Positions 1-7,300 of a stretch of DNA of 64,000 nt are shown here, one piece after another. This DNA comes from UBA4416 sp035439445. Its GTDB lineage: Bacteria > Bacteroidota > Bacteroidia > B-17B0 > Aurantibacillaceae. Each line of letters opens with the position of its first letter. Within the stretch, counting starts at the first letter, position 1. The notes beneath the pieces are model-generated. The model saw nothing but the letters and a program-made list of their open reading frames with translations, had not been told where the DNA came from and did not search any database. The stretch is from assembly GCA_035439445.1 (NCBI GenBank), contig DAORKG010000011.1, forward strand, positions 27,171 to 91,170, given 5' to 3'. Both the position numbers and the translations under genes were made by a program.

Positions 1-312
1 TACATAACTTGCCGTAGCGATATGTTTTCCAAACTTCACACAATCTCTTGCTACATCTCCATGCATAAATGCCGGTAACATCGATACCACAAAATCAGAT
101 TGTTTAATTAACTCTTCTCTTAAAGAAGCATTATGTACATCAAATTCAACTGCCGTAGCAATATCTTTATATTTACTGATTTTAGATTCAACAGCTGCTT
201 TGTTGGCATCAGCAATGGTAATATGCCAAGCATAAGTTTTGGCATTCGATAACAAATAATCGATTAAACTAGAGGAAGAGCGACCTGCTCCTATTATTAA
301 TATTTTGCTCAT
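1..312 (-). CDS. Saccharopine dehydrogenase-like oxidoreductase (partial)
   Basis: The visible part is the N-terminal 104 codons; the gene runs off the left edge of the window. It begins MSKILIIGAGRSSSSLIDYLL, a Rossmann fold with the glycine motif GAGRSS for NAD(P) binding. Further on it carries LPAFMHGDVARDC and KHIATASY, which are typical of the saccharopine reductase (Lys9-like) family. That family converts between aminoadipate semialdehyde plus glutamate and saccharopine in lysine metabolism; the substrate here is inferred from family only. The ATG lies 23 bases downstream of a good -7 promoter match on the minus strand, and the gene diverges from the DUF4476 gene. Confidence 0.85.
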   Translation of the reverse strand, partial: MSKILIIGAGRSSSSLIDYLLSNAKTYAWHITIADANKAAVESKISKYKDIATAVEFDVHNASLREELIKQSDFVVSMLPAFMHGDVARDCVKFGKHIATASYV

Positions 313-327
313 AAAATAAATTCTGCA

Positions 328-347
328 CAAAAATAACCTTAAATTTG
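328..347. promoter_or_regulatory. Divergent -7 promoter elements
   Basis: Two exact matches to the Bacteroidota -7 consensus TAnnTTTG sit back to back. TATTTTTG on the minus strand (335 to 328) faces the saccharopine dehydrogenase-like gene, and TAAATTTG on the plus strand (340-347) faces the DUF4476 gene. Both lie 16-18 bases from their start codons, which implies very short leaders. I do not see convincing -33 TTTG elements. Confidence 0.45.
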
Positions 348-364
348 TTATCAAAACAGATAAT

Positions 365-1462
365 ATGGTTCAAAAGCTAAAAGTCCTATTTTATTTACTT
401 TTTTGTGGACTTTCCATTTATGCTCAAAGCAATGCGCTAGTCATATTTAGTGAATCAGGACATCCATTTTATTTATCTGTCAATCATGAATCTATAAACA
501 CTACTGCTCAATCAAATGTTAAGGTATTTGATTTGGCAACGGATTGGAATTTAATTGAAATTAAAATACCGGGAATTATAAAAGAATTACGTTATAAAGA
601 TTCTATTTTGCTAAGTAGTAAATCTAAGTTTTTGAATAAAGAATTTACCTATGTATTAATTGAAAAAGGAGAAAAATTAGAATTACAATTCAAATCAGTT
701 TCGGAGTTATCTGGTCCTGCAGTGCCTCCAGTTCCTGAAGCACCGAAAGAAGTAGTGCCATTGGTTGATAATAGTATTTACGGAAACTTATATCAAGCAG
801 TTAAAAACAAACCGGTCTTTTATAACAACTACGATTCTGAAACAAATACATGTAAAGTTGCACTAACAGATAAAGACATTAAATATGCTCTTAATTTATT
901 TAAGAAAGCTAATGACAATGAAGCTGCGTATAGATATTTAAATCAAATTTTAGAAAACAATTGCTATAATACATTGCAATTAAAAGAATTATTAGAGTCA
1001 ACACCAATTGACATGGACAAATTAAACTCAGCAAAAAAAGCCTATAGCCATATCAGTGACTTGCAAAACATCAATACTTTACTTCCAATATTTAAATACC
1101 CTGCTATGAAAGAATCATACATATCTTTCATAAAAGAGCAGGAAAATATTGTGAAACAAAAAAACATGAATTGCCAAACTCCAATTAACGATGCTAAGTT
1201 TGAAGAACTATCTGCAAAAATAAAAAAAGCACCATACGAGAACGATAGACTGGTAGTTGCAAAAAAATTACTGGTAGACGTATGTTTGTCGAGCACTCAA
1301 ACTATTAAGTTATCTGAGTTATTTAGTCACGATAGAGAAAAACTGGAATTACTAAAATCTGCCTATAATGTACTAACTGACAAGGCAAATGCTAGTTCTT
1401 TAACTGAAGCATTTCAGTTTAAAGAAACAAAAGATGAATTTTTAAAATACATTTCGAAATAA
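365..1462 (+). CDS. Secreted DUF4476-type protein
   Basis: This 365-residue protein has a signal peptide (residues 1-21, ending SIYAQS) and so is exported. After an N-terminal beta-rich part and a proline-rich linker (about 115-130) it holds two similar helical blocks, about residues 165-255 and 273-362. The second starts DAKFEELSAKIKKA and has the look of DUF4476, a domain common in Bacteroidota secreted proteins; the first seems to be a diverged copy. The function of DUF4476 is unknown. The gene is followed after one base by the DUF423 gene, so the two are probably co-transcribed. Confidence 0.75.
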   Translation: MVQKLKVLFYLLFCGLSIYAQSNALVIFSESGHPFYLSVNHESINTTAQSNVKVFDLATDWNLIEIKIPGIIKELRYKDSILLSSKSKFLNKEFTYVLIEKGEKLELQFKSVSELSGPAVPPVPEAPKEVVPLVDNSIYGNLYQAVKNKPVFYNNYDSETNTCKVALTDKDIKYALNLFKKANDNEAAYRYLNQILENNCYNTLQLKELLESTPIDMDKLNSAKKAYSHISDLQNINTLLPIFKYPAMKESYISFIKEQENIVKQKNMNCQTPINDAKFEELSAKIKKAPYENDRLVVAKKLLVDVCLSSTQTIKLSELFSHDREKLELLKSAYNVLTDKANASSLTEAFQFKETKDEFLKYISK

Positions 1463-1463
1463 A

Positions 1464-1874
1464 ATGAATACCAAAAAACTAACTATGATTGGATTATTAG
1501 GCGCTATTGCGGTGGCCTTAGGAGCATTGGGAGCTCACTTTTTAAAAAGTAAATTACCAACAGGACTAATTACTCCCGACCAATTAAATGGCTTTGATAC
1601 AGCTGTGAAATATCAAATGTACCATACCTTGGCTATGTTGGCTTTAGTTTTATTATCAAAAAACACCAGTCATAAATTTATTAACTGGGCTTACAATTGT
1701 TTTTTTATTGGCATCATAATGTTCTCAGGTTCATTATATTTTTTATGTACCCGAAATTTATTTGGAGCAGAATGGTTAAAAGTACTTGGACCTATTACAC
1801 CTATTGGCGGATTATTTTTTATAGCGGGTTGGATATTTTTAGCCTTAGTTGGATTTAACAAAGAATCTAAATAG
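1464..1874 (+). CDS. DUF423 family small membrane protein
   Basis: This 136-residue protein has four hydrophobic segments. Its start, MIGLLGAIAVALGALGAHFL, is characteristic of the DUF423/YgdD family of inner membrane proteins, and the length fits. The ALGALGAH motif and the later glycine-rich GPITPIGGLFFIAGW are the diagnostic parts. The biochemical role of the family is not known. The stop codon TAG overlaps the GTG start of the next gene by one base, which indicates translational coupling within an operon. Confidence 0.85.
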   Translation: MNTKKLTMIGLLGAIAVALGALGAHFLKSKLPTGLITPDQLNGFDTAVKYQMYHTLAMLALVLLSKNTSHKFINWAYNCFFIGIIMFSGSLYFLCTRNLFGAEWLKVLGPITPIGGLFFIAGWIFLALVGFNKESK

Positions 1875-2809
1875 TGAACTTAAGCGGTGAATTGATTGCC
1901 ATTCTCACAACTCTATGTTGGAGTTTAGGAATTTTTCCATTTACTGAAGCTGCCAAACGCATAGGTTCTGCGCCATTAAATCAATACCGTTTACTGTTAG
2001 CTTGGATTATTATTTCGGTAATTTTAATTTTCTGGAATAACCTCAACCCAATTACATTATTTAACACACCTCAACCCTATCATTATATATTTTTAGGTTT
2101 ATCTGGAATTATAGGCTTTTCTATTGGCGATTATTGTAGTTTTTCATCATTTAAATTATTGGGGCCAAAATTAGCTAGCTTATATACATCTTTTGCTCCG
2201 GGTGCTGCTTTAATTATTGGTTATATCGCTCTAAACGAAAGCATCAATTGGATTGGCATTTCAGGTATTATGATTACTGTTGTCGGAGTTATATGGCTAA
2301 CACTATCCAAAAAAGATTCAGCAGAAGCATCTAAAATTGGATATAAAAGAGATAAAAAAGGAATTATTTATGGGATTGCAGGCGCTTTGTGTCAGGGTAC
2401 AGGTTTAGTATTATCTAAGTACGGGATGGATTATTATTCTGAAAAACTACCAACTATGCACGCTGTTTGGATACGTTTATTATTTGCTTTTTCTGCAGCA
2501 TTTCTTGTTTCTTTATTAGCTGGAAAATTAAAATCTAATAGTAAACCTATTTTCACAAACGAAAAAAACAATTTACCATTTATGTTTTTGGGAACATTAT
2601 TAGGTCCTGTTATGGGAGTAACATTATCCCTATTAGCAATCCAAAAATTAGAAGTTGCCGTTGCGCAGACAATTTTTGCACTTTTACCTCTTTTTGTGTT
2701 ACCAATTAGCTTGATAGTTTACAAAGAAAAAATTACTATACAATCCATTTTTGCATGTTTCATAGCCTTTCTGGGCGTTTTACTGTTGATTTGGAGAAAT
2801 GAGTTTTAA
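1874..2809 (+). CDS. DMT superfamily (EamA) permease
   Basis: The 311-residue protein has about ten transmembrane segments arranged as two EamA repeats, roughly residues 5-143 and 164-308. This is the drug/metabolite transporter superfamily layout. LGPKLASLYTSFAPGAALIIGYIALNE and the mirrored LEVAVAQTIFALLPLFVLPIS segments are typical repeat ends. It probably exports or imports a small metabolite across the inner membrane; the substrate cannot be read from sequence. The start is GTG, chosen because it overlaps the upstream TAG by one base and gives MNLSGELIAILTTLCWSLG, the usual N-terminus. Confidence 0.85.
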   Translation: MNLSGELIAILTTLCWSLGIFPFTEAAKRIGSAPLNQYRLLLAWIIISVILIFWNNLNPITLFNTPQPYHYIFLGLSGIIGFSIGDYCSFSSFKLLGPKLASLYTSFAPGAALIIGYIALNESINWIGISGIMITVVGVIWLTLSKKDSAEASKIGYKRDKKGIIYGIAGALCQGTGLVLSKYGMDYYSEKLPTMHAVWIRLLFAFSAAFLVSLLAGKLKSNSKPIFTNEKNNLPFMFLGTLLGPVMGVTLSLLAIQKLEVAVAQTIFALLPLFVLPISLIVYKEKITIQSIFACFIAFLGVLLLIWRNEF

Positions 2810-2839
2810 CTGATAATTTAACAAAATCATTTCTAAAAA

Positions 2840-4273
2840 ATGCTACTAAAAAAATATCATACTTATAGTATATACGTTTTATTATTTATAACACTCTATT
2901 TTATCTTTTTCCAACATTTAGATAGTTTTCATATTAGAAACTGGGACGAAGCAATGTTTGCTGTTAATGCTTATGAAATGAATCAAAATCATCATTTCAT
3001 TGTTCCTCATTTCAATAATTTTGCAGATATGTGGAATTCAAAACCACCTCTACAAATATGGATTCAAGTACTATTCATAAAACTAATTGGCTATAATGAA
3101 TTAGCTATTCGCCTACCCTCAGCATTAGCAAGCTCTTCCTCTGCTTTAACATTATTTCTTTTTTTCAAAAAAAGAACATCTTTAGTATTTGCATTCACTG
3201 TGTTTTTTGTTTTTGTGACTTCTTTTGGAGTTTCAACCTTTCATACTGGCAGAACCGGAGATTCAGATGCTTTGTTATCGTTTTTTATTTTACTATATAT
3301 TATTTCATTTTATAAATGGCTATTTGAAAACAATGAAAAAGCTATTTTCTCTTTTTTCATTTACCTAACTCTTGCTATACTTACTAAAAGCATAGCGGCT
3401 CTTTTATTTATTCCTGCTATTGCATTTCTCGTTTTTTACTTCAAAAAAATCGAACTACTAATATCTAATAAATGGTTTTATATAGGTTTTTTTCCTTTTA
3501 TCATGTTATCTCTTGGCTACTTTTATTTAAGAGATTTTTATCAAAATGGATACATCTCATACTTATTAAACAATGATATAGGAAGAATTAATAAAGCGAT
3601 TGAATCCCACTCAGAACCTTTTGATTTTTATTTAAACAACCTTTTTAACAAAAGGTTTTTATGGTTTATTTTAATATTACCAGGGACTTTTGCATTATGG
3701 AAAAATAAAAAAACAAAATCAAATGCGATCTTTTTAGTAAGCTTATTTATTTCTTATTTTTTAATTATAAGCTATTCTACAACAAAACTTGAATGGTATG
3801 ATTTACCATTATTTCCAATCCTTTCGATTTTAAGCGCATATGTAATTTTCGTATTTATTCGTAAAATTAATATTGCTAATAAATCATTTCATTCTTCAGT
3901 TTCTCTAATATCAATTTTTGCTTTGCCGTTTTATTTTTCTTGTCGAAATTCTTACAAAAGCGAGATACCTTCTGAGGAAAAAAAAATTGAAATACTTACA
4001 GAATATGCTTTTAAAAACTGTAAAAACACATCTCTTAATAACACTGTATTTTTCACAAATGATTATGACAGACCTTTGTTTTTTTACAAATACAAACTCA
4101 ATACTAAGGGGATGAATTTCAACATCACACATTCTTTGAATACTATAAATCTAAACGATATAGTAATTGTTTCTGAAGACTCTCTTAAAATATTATTAAA
4201 TCAAAAATTCAACCTTCAAACAGTCGATTCTTTTAATTCTGTCTTAAAGGTCAAAGTACACAGTCTAAAATAA
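2840..4273 (+). CDS. ArnT/PMT-like membrane glycosyltransferase (GT-C fold)
   Basis: This 477-residue polytopic protein begins with one transmembrane helix followed by a loop containing RNWDEAMFAVNAYEM. The acidic pair matches the catalytic region of the ArnT/PMT_2 family, which moves sugars from polyprenyl-phosphate donors to lipid or protein acceptors on the outer face of the inner membrane. WNSKPPLQIW and NELAIRLPSALASS are further family signatures. About ten more membrane segments follow, then a soluble C-terminal tail. The gene looks more AT-rich than its neighbours, as surface-polysaccharide genes often do; I did not compute this. The acceptor is unknown. Confidence 0.8.
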   Translation: MLLKKYHTYSIYVLLFITLYFIFFQHLDSFHIRNWDEAMFAVNAYEMNQNHHFIVPHFNNFADMWNSKPPLQIWIQVLFIKLIGYNELAIRLPSALASSSSALTLFLFFKKRTSLVFAFTVFFVFVTSFGVSTFHTGRTGDSDALLSFFILLYIISFYKWLFENNEKAIFSFFIYLTLAILTKSIAALLFIPAIAFLVFYFKKIELLISNKWFYIGFFPFIMLSLGYFYLRDFYQNGYISYLLNNDIGRINKAIESHSEPFDFYLNNLFNKRFLWFILILPGTFALWKNKKTKSNAIFLVSLFISYFLIISYSTTKLEWYDLPLFPILSILSAYVIFVFIRKINIANKSFHSSVSLISIFALPFYFSCRNSYKSEIPSEEKKIEILTEYAFKNCKNTSLNNTVFFTNDYDRPLFFYKYKLNTKGMNFNITHSLNTINLNDIVIVSEDSLKILLNQKFNLQTVDSFNSVLKVKVHSLK

Positions 4274-4398
4274 ATTTACCACTCCCAATTGCCTATATTA
4301 TTTAGCTCTTTCACTCATTTTCATTTTGTTGAAATTTTGTAGTTTTTCATTTTAAAAAGAAAAATACCTATCTTGTAGGGTCTTTAAATAACAAAAAA

Positions 4399-7300
4399 AT
4401 GAAATTTCTATATAGTATTACTTTACTCATCTTAAGCCTTAGTTTATTTTCTCAGAGAAGTAAAGATGGAGCTGTAACAATAAGTACTGCTAACACCATT
4501 GTAAATATTTATACCCCAGTAACTGCAAATGCGAATGCAGGTTCTACTACCATTAACGTGGGTAGTTCAGCTGGATTTAATGTGGGTGATTTAGTGTTAA
4601 TCATTCAAATGCAAGGAGCTCGTGTAAATGCTCAATGGGATACTATTTGGGGAGATATAAACAACTCTATGTCGCTTCCTAATTCGAACAATATTGATTT
4701 TGGTTCTATAAAAGACTACCGTAATGTAGGCAATAACGAATTTGCGGAGATTAGCTCTATTCCTAATGGAACAAGTATTGTTTTGGATTGTGGTTTAAAA
4801 AGCAGTTATACCTATTCTTATACCAACTATCAAGGATGTTTCCCGAATGGTTCAGGCACTGGGCATACAATGTATGGTCATATTCAAGTCATTAAAGTTC
4901 CTCGTTATTCTTCATTAATAATAAGCGGTGGAGGCTCTATCACTTGCCCTCAATGGAACGGAAGTACAGGTGGTGTAGCCGTTGTAGAAATTGAAAATAA
5001 TGCCACTTTATCAAGTACACCATCATTTAACGTAAGTGGAAAAGGATTTAGAGGAGGCATTAAAGATAATGCATCTAGTGTATTTGGTGGAAACAAATGG
5101 GGAGCTTTAAACCAAAATCAGGGAGGTTATAAAGGAGAATCCATTATGGGTGACACGACTACAGCAAAAGATTATGCAGCATTAATTGGCAGAGGTGCCA
5201 TTGCTAATGGTGGCGGTGGTGGAGACGCTCATAATGCCGGAGGAGGAGGAGGCGCTAATGGGGGAAATATTGCAAGTTACAATGGTTATGGCAATCCTGT
5301 AACTGGATATACAGCAATATGGAATTTAGAATCAGCTGGATTTGCTACGAATACATCATCAGGAGGAGGTAGAGGCGGCTATACTTTTTCTAATCAGAAT
5401 AAAAATGTTACAACCACTATTCCAGGTCTTATATCTACAGCATCAAATACTTGGAATGGAGATATGAGAAGAAATGCCGGAGGATTAGGTGGTAGACCAT
5501 TAGATTATTCATCTAGCAAAATTTATCTAGGCGGCGGTGGCGGTGCAGGAGACGGAAATGATAATCAAGCAGGAGCGGGTGGTAATGGTGGAGGAATTGT
5601 TTTCTTAGTTTGTTATGGTAATTTAAGTGGTGCAGGTACAATTGTTGCTGATGGAGCTAATGGTTCCAACTCCACTCCAGGCTGCACAAGTAATGATGGT
5701 GCTGGTGGAGGTGGAGGAGGCGGTGCTATAATTTTGAATGTAAATGGCACTATTTCATTGACAGCACCTACTGCTCTAAGTGCAGTAGGTGGAAATGGTG
5801 GTAATGTTAACTTCAATTGTGTTACAAATTACGATGGTTATGGTCCTGGCGGCGGAGGCGGTGGTGGATATATAGCAACAACTGGTTCACTCCCATCCAA
5901 CTCAGTTGCAGGAGGAAATAATGGAATTCAAACAGGAAATGGCACTCTTAGTGCCACTAGTATATCAAGTGCTTTCCCTCCCAATGGAGCTACTAAAGGT
6001 GGTTCAGGAGGTACCGGAACATTGACTGCTTATACATTAACCCCATCAGCAAGTCAAACTATTTGTACCAATCAGGTGTTTACGGTTACTGCGACCTCAA
6101 CTGAACCAGGTACTTCTATCAATTGGTATAATACAAATGTTGGAGGAGCTGCGATTGCAACCGGAACTGCCTACGCAGCTCCTGGTTACACTGCTGCAGG
6201 AACTTATACATTGTATGCCGGCGCATGTTCCGGAACATATCGTCAACCTATACAAATAACAGTAACATCAGGTTTAAATATTACTGTTAACAGTCCAACA
6301 ATTTGTCCTACTCAAACAATAACTTTAACAGCCAGTGGAGCAACTACTTATACATGGAATACTGGACCAACAACCAGCACCATCAATGTTTCCCCTTCGT
6401 CAACAACTGTTTATACTATAAACGGAACAAGCGGTTTGTGTACAGGAACAAAAACAACCACTGTAACTGTATCTCCACAACCCACAGTTTCTGTAGCAAA
6501 TGCAAATATTTGTTCTGGTAATTCAACAACATTAACTGCCAGTGGTGCTACCAGCTATACCTGGGCTAGCGGAGGGCAAACAACATCAAGCATTGTAGTT
6601 ACCCCTACTATCAATACAACTTATACTATAACCGGTTCTAATGGCGCTTGTACTAATACCACAATAGCTTCCGTTAATGTGTCATCAACTCCTACGTTAT
6701 CCACAAGTTCTCAAACCATTTGTGCAGGGCAAGTAGCAACATTTACTGTGAGCGGGGCAACCACCTATACATGGAATCCTGGAAGTGCAACCGGTAGCAC
6801 TTACACTACAAGTCCTGCTTCATCAGGAACTATATCAGTTTTAGGAGCTAACGGAACCTGTACAGCTCAAGTAACAACGTCTATTACAGTTACTCCAAAC
6901 CCAACTGTTTCTGTTAGTAGTCAAACCATTTGTCCTACTCAATCAGTAACATTAACTGCAAGTGGTGCAACAACTTATTCATGGAATACAGGGGCTACAA
7001 CTAATACTATTTCCGTTTCTCCATCTTTATTAACAATTTATACAGTTACCGGTACATCTTCTTCTTGTTCAAATACAAAAACTGTAAGTGTCACAGTTGC
7101 TTCTCAACCAACTATTGCAGTTGCAAACGCAAGCATTTGTTCAGGTAATTCAACAACATTAACTGCAAGCGGAGCAACAAATTACACTTGGTCACCAGGA
7201 AATCAGACGACATCTAGCATTGTAGTAACACCAACAACGAATACAACATATACTATAACAGGTTCAAATGGTTCATGTACAAACACTACAACAGCAAGTG

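Noticed and set aside
5613..5816. Proline-rich minus-strand reading frame
   Set aside because: It is the antisense image of the glycine-rich adhesin codons and has no start context or homologous features.
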